DNA of 64,000 nucleotides from Hypericum androsaemum (lineage: Eukaryota; Streptophyta; Magnoliopsida; Malpighiales; Hypericaceae): positions 8,796,707 to 8,860,706 of the forward strand of contig OZ023182.1 of the NCBI GenBank assembly GCA_963995505.1. The letters run 5' to 3'. Shown one piece after another: positions 21,643 to 33,040 of this stretch. How positions within the stretch are numbered: the first letter of the stretch is position 1; every line of letters begins with the position of its first letter. The position numbers were made by a program, and so were the translations under genes. The notes below the pieces were generated by a model. The model was not told where the DNA came from, made no database searches, and saw only the letters and a program-made list of their open reading frames with translations.

Positions 21643-23594
21643 TGTTGGGATGGCGAGAAATATGAAAGATTTATTTCCTATTCCTATTATGACTAGGTTT
21701 TGGACTCCTAATCTGACCTAGATAGGTTACTTGTACACCAAGGGTTTGTATCTATATAAAGACATGTTACCTAGGTTTTTTGTATGGCTTTGTGGCTCGG
21801 AAACTCATCAATAAAAGTTCTCCTTTCTCTCCGTGGACGTAGGCATTAGGCCGAACCACGTGAACTCTTGTGTCCGTGTTCTTTGCGCGTTTTGTTCTCA
21901 TGGTTGCTGAATTCATAACAATTGGTATCAAGAGCTTGGGTTGGAGGATGACGGACGACGCAAAGTTTGCTCTTGTGAAGTTCGATGGTTCTTCGAATTT
22001 TGGGTTATGGCAAAGGCGTGTCAAGGATCTCCTCGTGCAACAAGGGTGGTCATCGCGCTCTCGGAGAAGAAGCCAGAGAAGATGGAGGACCAAGAGTGGA
22101 AGGAGATGGGGGCCAAGGCAGTAGCGAAGATTCGTTTGTGCTTGGTGGATGATGAGGAGCCACCAGCTGGGTTGTGGAAGAGGATCCAGGTCGGAGTCAA
22201 AGAAGTTTAATGGAAGTGGTTTCAAGTGCGGAGAAGGGCACATGAAGGGGACTATCCAGGACGAACTAGGGATCAAGACAATGAGGAGGGATTGGCATCC
22301 ATAACCATGGCCACATATTCAGACGGGTCGGATGGTGACTGACTTTCTGTCTTATCAAGTCCAATGCATCCTGGTAATCTCTTTTCATTAGGGACCTTGG
22401 ATTATAACAGTGATAGTTTTAAAGGTATGCTAATGAAGGTGGAGAAGGATGCGATGGTAGGGATGAAGGGTTAAAGGAAATACCTACAAGTTAGTGAGGC
22501 ACATTATTGTAGATGGAGTCACATCAATGGGTCTGAAGGAGTTGGCAAAAGCTCAAGTCATGTGAGGTTGGTTCATGTGAGGGAGCAAAAGCTTGACATG
22601 AATGGTTTGAGTAGAGTTGGGATTCGCGGAGACATGGATAGCGAGCTATGGTTGTTTCGTGGAGGCATGGTTGGCAAGGAGCCATGGTTGTCTCGGAGAA
22701 GCATTGTTAGCTGGGCCCCGCTATGGTTGTCTAAAGGGAAGTGCACGTCAAAGGTGTTGGGTAGGTTTTGCATGGGGAATGCGAAGCTGTTGTTAACACC
22801 ATGCGCCGATCGGGTATCTCACTCAAGGCCGAACGATGGAGTTCGAGGCATGTCGAGGGTTCTACTTGGTGGAACAAAAGGTTGTCCTTTGTATGCTATG
22901 ACATGTAGCATTGGTTTGAGGCAAGAAGGTCAAGCGGAAAAGCAGTTCGAGGTTGCGGAGCATGGGGCTGACCGAAAAATAGAGGGCGTGTCTATTGGTA
23001 GCAAGGTTTCTTCAGCAGGTGGACTTGCTAGTTGGGGTTCAATGGAGATTGGAGAAAATAGGCCAAACAAGCTCAGAAGCTCGAGTTTGGGGGCTGGCTC
23101 CAAGTGATTGAACAAAAGGTGAAGAGAAAGTTGAGATGGTGTCATTGATGCAGTTATATATAGTTCGAGATGGAGTCGGTGGAGTCGGATTGGTTTTGCA
23201 AGATCTCATGGTTCTTCATGGGGCGGTGTTTTGTCAAGGTGGAGTTTGTTGAAGTTCGGGTGAAGCTTCATGGTTCTTCCACGAGATGATTTCTCGCCAA
23301 GGTGGAGATTGTTGGGATGGCGAGAAATAGGAAAGATTTATTTCCTATTCCTATTCCTATTCTGACTAGTTTTTGGACTCCTAATCTGACCTAGATAGGT
23401 TACTTGTACACCAAGGGTTTGTATCTATATAAAGACATGTTATCCTAGGTTTTTTGTATGGCTTTGTGGCTCGGAAACTCATCAATAAAAGTTCTCCTTT
23501 CTCTCCGTGGACGTAGGCATTAGGCCGAACCACGTAAACTCTTGTGTCCGTGTTCTTTGCGCATTTTGTTCTCATGGTTGCTAAATTCATAACA
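21643..23594 (+). mobile_element. Short nonautonomous Ty1/copia element with two LTRs
   Basis: LTRs at 21643-21920 and 23310-23594 are nearly identical and bounded by tgttgggatgg and ataaca. A perfect 5-bp target duplication, attga, sits at 21638-21642 and 23595-23599. The primer-binding site tggtatcaagagc (21923-21935) and a purine tract just before 23310 are present. The interior is only about 1.4 kb: early gag (KFALVKFDGSSNFG), a damaged zinc knuckle (GFKCGEGHMKG), then sequence with no recognisable pol domains. It must depend on proteins from a complete relative. The target is the LINE. Confidence 0.92.
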
Positions 23595-24645
23595 ATTGAC
23601 AAGAAAAGCTTCGTAAGGAATATGCTTCACTCCATTTGCAGATCTTGCTGGTGGTGTCAAAGTATTAGAAGAGGAGCTAGATGCCTTAGACTTGGTGGAT
23701 GAAACTACAGGCCTTACTAAGGATCAATCTCGAAGGTGCAAGGAGGTGCTAGGCAATCTTTGGCACGACCAAAAGCTCCTCGACTCTCTTTGGAGACAAC
23801 GCTCGAGAATCCAATGGGCACCAAAGGGGATTGCAACACAAAGTTCTACCTGCCTCAAAGATAAAAGTCAACTTCATTGGAAGCATCCGCACGCCTAATG
23901 AGGTGTACAACAGCCCCGGCGACATCAAAAGGGCAGCAATGGAGTATTTCAAGGAGCAGTCTCCGGAGGTCAGCTGGTCTAGACCTGGACCATGAGATGT
24001 TCGATAGGATTTCAGAGTCTTCTAGGTTGGAACTTGACTGTAACCCAAATAAGGATGAAATTATGAGGGCTGTTTGGGATTGCGATGGAGACAAAGTTCC
24101 TGGTCCCGATGGCTTTTGTCTTTCATTTTTTAAGATTTTCTGGAGTGTTGTTAGCAATGATGTGGGAATTTTTGTGAGGAACTTCTTTCACACTTCTCAT
24201 CTCTTACTGCAAATTAAGGCATCTTTTATTACATTAATCCCCAAATGCCAAGGAGCAAGCCAATTCAAAGATTTCTATTCTATTTCCTTGGTGGGGAGCT
24301 TGTACAAGATCATAGCAAAGATCTTATCCTCTCGCCTTAAACAGGTCATGGGTTAAATCATTGAATCCGATCAATCTGGATTTATTGAGGGAAGACAACT
24401 TCCTGATGGTGTCATGGTATGTTGCAAAATGGTGAACAAGTTCAAGAGAAGCAAGTCAAAATGGAGTGTTGGTTAAGCTCGATTTCAGAAAGGCTTTCGA
24501 AAGTATTTCATGGAGCTACATTGACGATGTGATGGAAGGTATGGGCTTCGATCCTAGGATGAGGAGCTGGATTTCTGGTTGTATTCGAAACTCCTCTTCG
24601 TCAATATTAAACAATGGTTCGCCCTCGGACTTGTTCATTTTGGAG

Positions 24646-24939
24646 TAGGGGTGAGCAAGTCAACCAGACCGGACCAAACCAGAAAAAATTAGACCGGACC
24701 AAAATTTTAGGAATATTGCGAACCGAACTGGACTGTACCCACTCCGGTCTGGTCTGGTCTGACCAAAAACCAGACTGGAGTACCAAAAACTAAAAAAAAT
24801 TGGGTTTTGGACCGGACCAAACTGGACTCGACCGGACCAGAAACCAGATTTTGGATATTTCCTGGACCGGACTGGACCATTTTTTATTTGGTCTGGTTTG
24901 GTTTAGTTTTACTACTTTTGGTTTGTTTTCTCACCCCTA
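24646..24939. mobile_element. hAT-type MITE inserted in the LINE
   Basis: A 294-bp element begins taggggtgagcaa and ends with the inverse, ttctcaccccta. The flanks ttttggag (24638-24645) and ctttggag (24940-24947) form an 8-bp target duplication with one mismatch. The interior is rich in ggtctggt/accggacc phrases that can fold back on themselves. It has no coding capacity. The LINE frame resumes directly after it. Confidence 0.85.
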
Positions 24940-25196
24940 CTTTGGAGCGTAGGCTTAAATAGGGTGACCTAATGTCACCGTATCTTTTCTTGATTGCGGT
25001 TGAACGATTGTGTCGTATGGTCTTAAAAGTCGAGGCCGAAGGAATGATCCAAGGCCTACCTACTCCTAGGATGAACTCGGACCTTTGCCTACTCCAACAC
25101 GCGGATGACACCATTCTTTTCTCTAAACCTTGCCACCAAAACCTAAAAAACCTTAAACTGATTTTGATATCTTTCTCTTTAGTGTCTGGTCTGTTA

Positions 25197-26160
25197 GAAA
25201 AATTACCCACTTTTTGTGGACCCAAGCAACGCAACGAAAAATACATACAAGTAAACCATGATAACTACGAGAAGCACAATGCACAAAGCACAAGGAGGGA
25301 CACAAAAATTTGGTTACTCGGTTTGATCCACAACGATCTACATCCGGGGGCTTCCAAGCCAGGAGAGATTCTACTATTTTTCTGCTCGAGCTTCACTCGC
25401 TCTCATAACAATGGATGCCTTCACTCAGCTCATTCTCTCCTCCTCTTCTCACTATAGGCTACCCACACTCTTGGGAGCTCTCACTCTTGGCAAAACCCTA
25501 GGCTTGGGCTCTACCCACTCTTCGGGCAACTCTCCTTCACTCGGAGACCACCACCTCCTTCACTTGGAGTGGCTAACCCTTCTTCTTGACAAGGCCCTTC
25601 ACTCGGGCTCTACCCACACGTCGGACAACTCTTCTTCACTCGGAGAGCACCACCTCCTTTACTCGGGGTAGCTAACCCTTCTTCTTGGGTTTGCCCTACA
25701 CTTGGAGTTCTTCTTCTCCTCCTCCTTCACTTAGAGGCAACCCTTCTTCTTGGGTCTTCTTCTTCTCCTCCTTCATTTGGACGTCTTCTTCCTCTTCTCC
25801 ATCTCCTTCACTCGGAGGCAACCCTTCACTCGGGTTGGGTGACTCTGGGGGACATGGGCCACTCTCCTTCACTTGGAGAGCTTCTCCTTTTTCCCTCTCA
25901 CTCTCTTTGCCATGGACAACCATCCTCTTCTTGGAGGTTTGTGCAACCCTTTCTTTTAGGGTTCACACCTTCAACAATGAGGCTTAGATGGGTATTTATA
26001 GAGGCAACAACCCTAGATGGGTTATTGAGTCAAGAGGGGCAAAATAGGGAACAAATTAATGGAAACTCGGAGACCCCTAGCGGTCCTTAGATTTTCACAA
26101 TTCTGTAAGTCCCCCATAGCGATCGCTAGCCCCCTAGCGGTCGCTAGACATGGAGGTTAG
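25197..26160 (-). repeat. Probable LTR fragment, antisense, with internal repeats
   Basis: The block starts tgttagaaaaattaccca immediately after the LINE frame breaks. Its first 150 bp resemble the solo LTR at 44579, with the same cacaa-gatttggt and ggtttgatc phrases in the same order. It contains many imperfect tandem copies of phrases such as cttcactcggag and aacccttcttcttggg, and later a ctagcggtcgctag palindrome group. It ends at gypsy gag sequence near 26161, with no partner LTR seen. The ORFs here are repeat artefacts. Family assignment is uncertain. Confidence 0.45.
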
Positions 26161-26162
26161 AA

Positions 26163-29100
26163 TTGGCGAGTTTACATTTTAACGAAGAAGCCGACCTGTG
26201 GTTCGATTCTTGGTTCTTGAAGAATTGGGACGCAAGTTGGGAGACCTTCGTAGAAGAGCAATGCCAACGCTTTAGAGAGCGTGATTCAGGTAACATCATC
26301 GAGAAGTTCAACCATCTTCGACTAACAGGGAGTTTTCTCTATTACACCCACCGCTTTGAGGAACTTAAGTGGGCGATGCTTCGAGAAAACCCGACCCTCA
26401 CTGATAAGTACTTCTTGCTCAGCTTTATTGGATGTTTATCTGATGTAATTAAGTCATAGGTGCGTACACACGCTCCAGCGACCTTGGGAGATGATATAGA
26501 AAAAGCTAAGCTCAATGAGCTAGCTTTGAAGGCTGTCTATCAAGGCAGCCCACCCACGCTCCATAGGCAGTTACTTTGGTGACTCCGGTGGCCAAGACTC
26601 CTCCTTCGATGATCAACTCGTTGGCTCCGACAAAGAAAGATCCCACTTGCTGAACATGTGGGGATTGCTATTTTCATGGTCACATATGTAAAAAAGATGG
26701 CAAGAACATTGGGGTGCATTTGATGGAAGAGAGCAGAGTTGTGGATGATGCAGCTGCTAGGGTAGAGGTGGATCAACTGGTCAAGGATGATTATGGACTC
26801 AGAGGTCTCGATGCATGCCATCAATGGAAGCACGGGTGGCGGTATGCTCAAGCTTAAAGGTACCTTTAAGAATAAACCCGTACATATTTTGCTAGATACT
26901 GGTAGCACGACTACGTTTATGGGTTCCCGGTGTAAAAATTAAAGTTGGAGTCTGTAGATATGTCGGGTATAGCAATTTCTCTAGCTAATGGGTTGCGTGT
27001 AAACTATTCGAGAAATTTCTCTGACATGCACTGAGAGATCTGTGGCAATACATTCACTTGGGATTATAGAGTTCTAGAGTTGGGCATATATGATATTGTC
27101 TTGGGTACTCACTGGATGGAGGCAGTGAACCCGGTTACGTTCGACTTCTTGCGAGCAAAAGCCACGATTCAGAATAAGGGAAAGAGGTAGTCTTGAAGGG
27201 GTACCTTCAGTTGGACGAGAGTCTAGAATTGAGCTTATTGGATGGTTACTGCAGTGTGTAGGATATAGTTTTGCTGCATTAGGTTGCTGATGGAAATGAG
27301 AAGGAGGAGGAGTTTATGGTGCTTGAAATTAGCTCAGATTTTGGTTGCCATTTCTCTACATATTTTTAGGTTCGCTTGAGGGAGCTCCTGCAAGAGTATG
27401 AGGAATTTTTCGTGGAACCAAAAGCTTTTCCACCAGCTCGTTCGTGTGATCACGGTATCACTTTGACACCAGGTGCACCCATAATCAATATCCTGCGGTA
27501 TCGCTATCCTTATTTCCAGAAGGCTGAGAAAGAATCTCAAGTCAAGACGTTTCTAGAATCAGGATTTATTCAGCCCAGCCAGAGTCCGTATGCTTCACCA
27601 GTACTACTCGTCAAGAAAAAGGATAGGTCTTCGTGTGTGCGTGTTGATTACCGACAGCTCAACTCATACACTGTCAAGAATTAATACCCGATACCCATTA
27701 TTGATGATGACATATTTGATGAGTTACATGGGGCCCGAGTATTTTCGAAGCTTGATTTATGGGTTGGCTACCATCAAATACGTATGCATAAAGAGGATAT
27801 TTAGAAAATAACTTTGCGTATGTATCATGGTCACTTTGAGTTCAAAGTGTTACCATTCGGTTTGACCAACGCTCCCGCAACTTTCCAAGCGTTGATGAAC
27901 CAAGTTCTGTCACCGTACCTGCAAAACTTCATCTTGGTGTTCTTCGACGACATATTAGTCTACAGCTGCATTGAGGAGCTCTACATCAAACACTTGGTAT
28001 GCATCTTTCGCTAATTACGTGAAGCTCAGTTTTACTTCAATATGGTTAAGTGTGAGTTTGGCATAACACACATCGACTATCTGGGGCATGTTAGTACGAA
28101 TCCCTGAAAGATTGAGTCGATGATTTCTTGGCCATGACCGCAGATGGTAAGAGAGTTAATGAGCTTTCTTGGGCTATCCTGGTATTATTGAAAGTTTATT
28201 AAGGGATATGGTGTTATCGCTAAGCCTCTCAATGACTTGCTCAAAAAGGATGCCTTTGGTTGGAATGACGCAGCGGCAGCCCTAATTTTCGCAGCCGGTT
28301 CGTGTTGGATACTGACGCCTCTGATTATGGTATTGGTGCGATACTCTCTTTGAATGGGCGACCACTGGCATATCTAACCTAGGCTTTGGGACCTCACAAC
28401 GTAAAATTGGCGGTCTATAATAAGGAGCTTTTGGCTGTATTGATGACAGTCAACCGTTGGAGGCACTATTTGGAAGGCCATCAATTCATAATCCGCACCG
28501 ATCACGAAAGTCTCTGATTCCTTTTGGAGCAGAAGGTACACTCGGACCTTCAGCGCAAAGGTGTCTCGCATTTATTGGGGTTAGACTTCACAATTGAGTA
28601 TCGGAAGGGCCCAGATAATCGGGCAGCTAACAGTCTCAATTTGAGTTGGAAGTAATGGCTATTTCAACTATTGTACCCAGTTGGTGGGCAGATGTGGAAG
28701 CCAGTTACAATGGTGATATTTTTGCAGATCAGTTGCTGTAAGAATTAGCCATTACTTATAGTAGACATAAGCACTTCACTTTACAGATGTATTGGATCAG
28801 CTGCACAATTCAGCATTGGGTAGCCATTCGGGGAGGTTGGTCACGTACAAACGGGTGAAGTGCCACTTTTACTGGCCTCGATTGAAGGAGGATGTTAAGC
28901 AGTTTGTGGCAAGTTGCGATGCGTGTCAGCGTTGTAAGGCTGAGCACTCGTTACTAGCTGGGTAGTTCAGCCACTTTCGATTCCCAAAGGTGTATGACGT
29001 GATATTGCCATGAACTTCATTGAAAGTCTTCCAAAGTCCACGGGGAAGAATGTGATACTTGTGGTGATTGATCAGTTTACCAAGAATAGTCACTTTATTC

Positions 29101-30081
29101 CATTGGCGCACCCATTCATAGCAATGCAAGTTGCATGCCAACTGTTTGATAATGTGTGCAAGCAACCATGGATTGCCTCAAACGATTGTTTCTGATCGAG
29201 ATAGGATTTTTACAAGCAATGTATGGCGCAAACTCTTCTTGTATTTAGGAACCAAGCTTCATTTGAGTTCTGTTACCACCCTCAGTCGGATGGACAATCC
29301 GAATGATTGAACCAGTACTTGGAAGGGTATCTCCGAGCCATTGTTTCCTCCGTCCCTCAAGTTGGTCTCAGTGGCTGGCCCTCGCTGAGTTTTGGTATAA
29401 TTGCAGCTTTCATTCTACTCTAAATTATTCTCCATTCGAGTCTCTATATGGATACCCTCCACCAATGATTCTCGGAGTCAAAGAAGTGCAGTCATCTGTT
29501 ACAATAGTTGCTGATTATGTTACTCGTCAAGCACAGATGATTCGCTTGCTAATAGACAGCTTACAGTGGGCACAAAGTCGTATGAAGTCTCAGGCAGATA
29601 AGCGATACACAGAATGTGAGTTTAGTGTTGGCGATTGGGTTTCTTAAAGATCTGCCCTACAAACAAGTCACTTTGGTAGTCCGAAAGAGTGCCAAGCTTA
29701 TGGCTAGGTTCTATGGACCTTATCAGGGGTTGGAAAGGATAGGACAGATGGCTTATCGATTGCAGTTTCTGGATGGATGCTTGATACATCCCGTCTTCCA
29801 CATTTCACTACTAAAGAAATGAATTGGCCGTGATCAAGAGGTTGTACTTGATCTTCCAGTCACCACAGCAGAAGGACAACTTAAAGTTGAGCTAGTAGTT
29901 ATTTTCGATCGACGTCTGGTAAAGTGAAATAACAAGGTAACTGTACAGGTCTTGTTACAATGGGCTAATTTGCACGAAGAGGACAGCACTTGGGAGGATT
30001 ACTCTGTACTCCGCTCCCAGTTTCCTAAGGTTGCTCTGCTTTAGGCCTTGAGGTCAAGTGTCTTCACCTACGGGGGCCGGA
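26163..30081 (+). pseudogene. Degenerate Ty3/gypsy gag-pol
   Basis: The order gag, protease, RT, RNase H, integrase and chromodomain-like tail is recognisable but broken by many stops and frameshifts. Gag: ASLHFNEEADLWFDSW. Protease: [40 protein letters not shown] and FFDDILVYS. Integrase: a KCHFYWPRL-type region with a CDACQRC zinc-binding pair, then PDGQS-like and WLALAEFWYN segments. The end reads LLQWANLHEEDSTWED, typical of a chromodomain-like C-terminus. The 5' LTR and leader are missing. This looks like the oldest element in the block. Confidence 0.85.
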
Positions 30082-30335
30082 TGTAACGGAACTTGTGGAT
30101 CGGTGATGTGGCATGAGTTGTGGATTGATGACATGGCAGTAGTTGGGAGTTAGATTGGCGAGAATATATTGGAGGGAAAGGCAGTTATTGTAAATAGATA
30201 TAAAAAGGAGATAAGATTGTAACATAGGGTATTCTGAAATAAACTACTACATTCTCTACTACTTCTTGTATCCTCTATTCTCCCTTTCTTCTTCCCAAAA
30301 TCAGTAACCGTTCTTGAACTTCTCAAGTCATTTCA
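30082..30335 (+). repeat. Probable 3' LTR of the degenerate gypsy
   Basis: A purine-rich tract (gggggccgga, about 30072-30081) immediately precedes tgtaacgg, the expected LTR start. The block has a TATA-like atataaaaagg near 30199 and probably ends near tcatttca at 30335. The right boundary is approximate because no second LTR exists for comparison. Confidence 0.6.
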
Positions 30336-32421
30336 GGTAAGAAAGCACTCCAATACTGTATTGTGCATATGACTAAGAAAAGATCTGGCACAATCAGGCA
30401 ACATTGTATGATTACTGTGGAATATCATTGATGATCTTGCACAGCACGATGGTATGTTCTCTGTGCCTGAACTTGTTGAGTGTCCAAGATGTCTCCAAAC
30501 CGGAGGGATACTTTCCCTCGTGGTACTTGAAGACCATCCAAAAGTCCAAAAGGATGCCTATGTCCGGGTCTCTGACCTTCGTACGTCCGATGTCACTCCG
30601 CTAGTATCCGCGTGCTGAGGATTGGCAGAGTTTATTATGAGTCCAAAAGGACTTGGACTTTCCGGTGAAGAACTATTCAGTGATGTGTTTATCTGCATGG
30701 AAAAAAAGAGTAAAGTGAGAAACATAAATGCAAAGGTTTTTGGAATAATTTTATTAAATTATAAAAAGTGTATGTAGACGACGGTAGTCGAGATCATAAA
30801 TCTCAATTATTGGACTCTCTGGCACCGGCTGCCCATTTAATTTTGTTATTAGAAATTAGCGAAGGAGGTCCTCCTCCTATGGTGGTGGACCACCATTGTT
30901 AGCTGGATATCAGGACAAGAGTACAACACTTTTACGCTAACATAAGACAAATTACAAAAGACACAAATTAATTAAATTAACTTGGTAATAAAAGTAACTT
31001 AAGAACTAGTTAAAATGCAAACTCAGTAAGTATTGCAATTGCTATTTACAACAATTTTGATATTCAATTACTGCTTATCAGTCAAGTGTATTTTCTAATA
31101 ATCAAACCAATAATATTCCTGTATGAATACAACAACTTTAACAATTGTAATGTGATCAAAGTTATTTTTTAATAATCAAACCATATTATTGAATACAACA
31201 TGTTGAGAGATCTACTTCTAATATTGAATTTAGAAGATTACCAAGTATATGATATGCATTCACAATCTTCTTGATTTTCCTTTTATATACTTTAATCACT
31301 AAAATCATTTTTTGGTAGCTTTTTCTTTCTACTTTGAAGCTTAGACAAAATAAAAAATTTGTATATTAGCATTCTATAAAAAATAATTATCAAGCCGCCA
31401 AGGTGGCTTAAAAGCTGGTGCTCGACATTTACTACCTCAAGCGCAATGTGTACCTTCCTAAAGGTACAAAAGTTGGCTTCTTAAACATTGAACCTTTTTA
31501 GGTTTATTGGAAACTGGGTTTAGCGTTTTTCTTTGACAATTGTAATGTGATCAAAGTTATTTGGGAAGTGGGTTTGGCTTACATTTGTGGTCTAGTTCAA
31601 GTGAAGTGTTAACGGTAGAGTCTTTCTCTGTTTGGTCATCGATGGTCAGTTTGACCAATTATGAATTGTTACTTGTAATTGATGATTACTGGAATATATC
31701 TAATACAAATGTTTCAGATCTAGAGGTCAGTTTGTTGGTTTTAATTTGTTCAATTATATGGTTTAGTTTGGAAGAGATCTTAATCCTCTTTTAAAGAGAA
31801 TGTTCTCTGGTGCTCACTTAGTGGAGAGAGAGAGGGAAGAGAAAGGGGATGTCCACGCAGTGGTACGTCATCAGCAAACTCTAATGTGACCGGTCCATAT
31901 AGCCGGACAGGATTCGGGCAGGACGAAGAGGATCGAGGCAGCTGCCTGTGGACCTAATTGATTTTATTTGGAATAAGTTTGACTCAATTGATCGATTTTA
32001 TATCACAGGGTACTAAAATTATTTTTTGCGATATCACAGAGTACTAAAGTAAAATTATAATTCAGCTCTTCATTTTATGATCAGTGCAAGATGTTTGTGG
32101 TTGTTGGGTGTCCAAAAATCGATAACCTCCCTAAAAATCATGAGGGTTTTAAGGGAGGCGGGGGTTGTGTGATAAATTGGTTACACGAACTTGATCACCC
32201 TTCCCATCTCTTTTAAAAGGAAAGAGATTAAAAAGAAAAGGGATGAACTTACGGAGGGGAATAGAGCAGAAAAGGAGGATATGCTCTAAAAAATTCTCCA
32301 AGGATTTTAGGAACTAGGAATTAATTGTACTAGAGTTACCCCGTCTTCTCCTGACAAACTCTCTCTAGTAGAACTATCTCTCTAAACTCTCCCCACCAAA
32401 CTCCCAATCCTTCTCCCTAAC
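30336..32421. other. Noncoding spacer with short duplicated phrases
   Basis: No gene is recognised. About 30380-30640 has a somewhat more coding-like composition on the plus strand (a frame reading VPELVECPRCLQTGGILSL, closed by TGA), possibly a captured fragment of unknown origin. The phrase acaattgtaatgtgatcaa occurs at about 31142 and 31538. Around 31990-32050 there are repeated cagggtactaaa-type phrases like a lone transposon end. Confidence 0.4.
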
Positions 32422-33026
32422 TGTTGGACCTTGGGCCCATTAGGCAATTATTATTGTGCCTAATTGGGCCCGGGCCCATCAGCCCATAAGTTGGGTTGGA
32501 TGGGCCGGTCAACCCGCGTTGACCGGCCCGAAGCCACGCAAGCGCCACGTGGCAAAGCTAGGGGTAGCCTTGCCACGTGGCAGACATGCGGTCCGAAGCG
32601 CCACATGGCGGGCGTGTGGCCTAAAAGTGCCACGTGGCAGCCATGCGCAACACGTGGCATGCCACGTGGCAGCCATGCGTGACACGTGGCATGCCATGTG
32701 GCGCATTTTTGTTGTCCGGATTTTTCTATAAAAAGGGAAATCTGGCTGGACCAATTTGTAAGTTTGCCCACAACCACTCAATAAGAAAGGAAAAATTCCG
32801 GATTAGTTCCTGAATTTTGATCAGATTTTCTATAGAGGAAATCTCGTGAAAATCAATTACGAATCCGTTAAAACGTGATCGTAATTCGACTAGCATGAAG
32901 AAATTGTGGACCCGAGCCTGTGGACCTCTTGCTTCAACAAGTAAGTGATTTATTATTAACGAATTAGTTTGTTAATTAAATAGGTTTAACACGTAATTAC
33001 TCGTTAATTACGCGTCGAATCCGTCA
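32422..33026 (+). repeat. 5' LTR of the copia element
   Basis: This 605-bp LTR opens with an imperfect hairpin (gggcccattaggca pairing with tgcctaattgggccc, about 32434-32471), then a G-box-rich U3 and a TATA box. The 3' copy differs by substitutions and by an internal rearrangement near 40064-40130 that lacks some G-boxes and adds a tgacgtca motif. Confidence 0.92.
32546..32734 (+). promoter_or_regulatory. LTR promoter: six CACGTG boxes upstream of a TATA box
   Basis: Perfect CACGTG hexamers start at 32546, 32574, 32631, 32651, 32663 and 32683, most of them as ccacgtggca or cacgtggca. A TATA box, tataaaaa, follows at 32727-32734. CACGTGGC is the core of plant G-box/ABRE sites bound by bZIP and bHLH factors. 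The 3' LTR keeps five CACGTG copies, one TGACGTCA-type motif and the same TATA box at 40283. That the LTR answers to ABA, light or stress is inference from these motifs. Confidence 0.7.
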
Positions 33027-33028
33027 AT

Positions 33029-33040
33029 TGGTATCAGAGC
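33029..33040 (+). promoter_or_regulatory. Primer-binding site of the copia element
   Basis: tggtatcagagc begins 2 bp after the 5' LTR and matches the complement of the initiator methionine tRNA 3' end. Confidence 0.9.

Larger units (their letters stand above)
21415..25196 (+). mobile_element. L1-type LINE remnant, split by two later insertions
   Basis: The three pieces 21415-21642, about 23600-24645 and 24940-25196 read in order as one LINE ORF2. The first has the endonuclease C-terminal motif (LPLCGRKFTWHG, SRLDRFLVSPAW). The second has the reverse-transcriptase opening (KVPGPDGF, SFITLIPK, QSGFIEGRQL) and VKLDFRKAFESISW. The third has MSPYLFLIAVERL and the active-site region, where HADDTILF stands for the usual ADDT box. 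Many stops are present. The copia element (21643-23594) and the hAT MITE (24646-24939) interrupt it. The 5' end is truncated and the 3' end is lost at 25196. Confidence 0.85.

Noticed and set aside
25411..25987. Long plus-strand ORFs rich in Ser/Leu/Gly (and the antisense acidic ORF)
   Set aside because: They follow from imperfect tandem repeats (cttcactcggag, cccttcttcttgg) in an LTR-like block; no domain and no conserved start.
32456..32781. Overlapping ORFs on both strands in the 5' copia LTR
   Set aside because: They arise from GC-rich ccacgtggca repeats in the LTR promoter.
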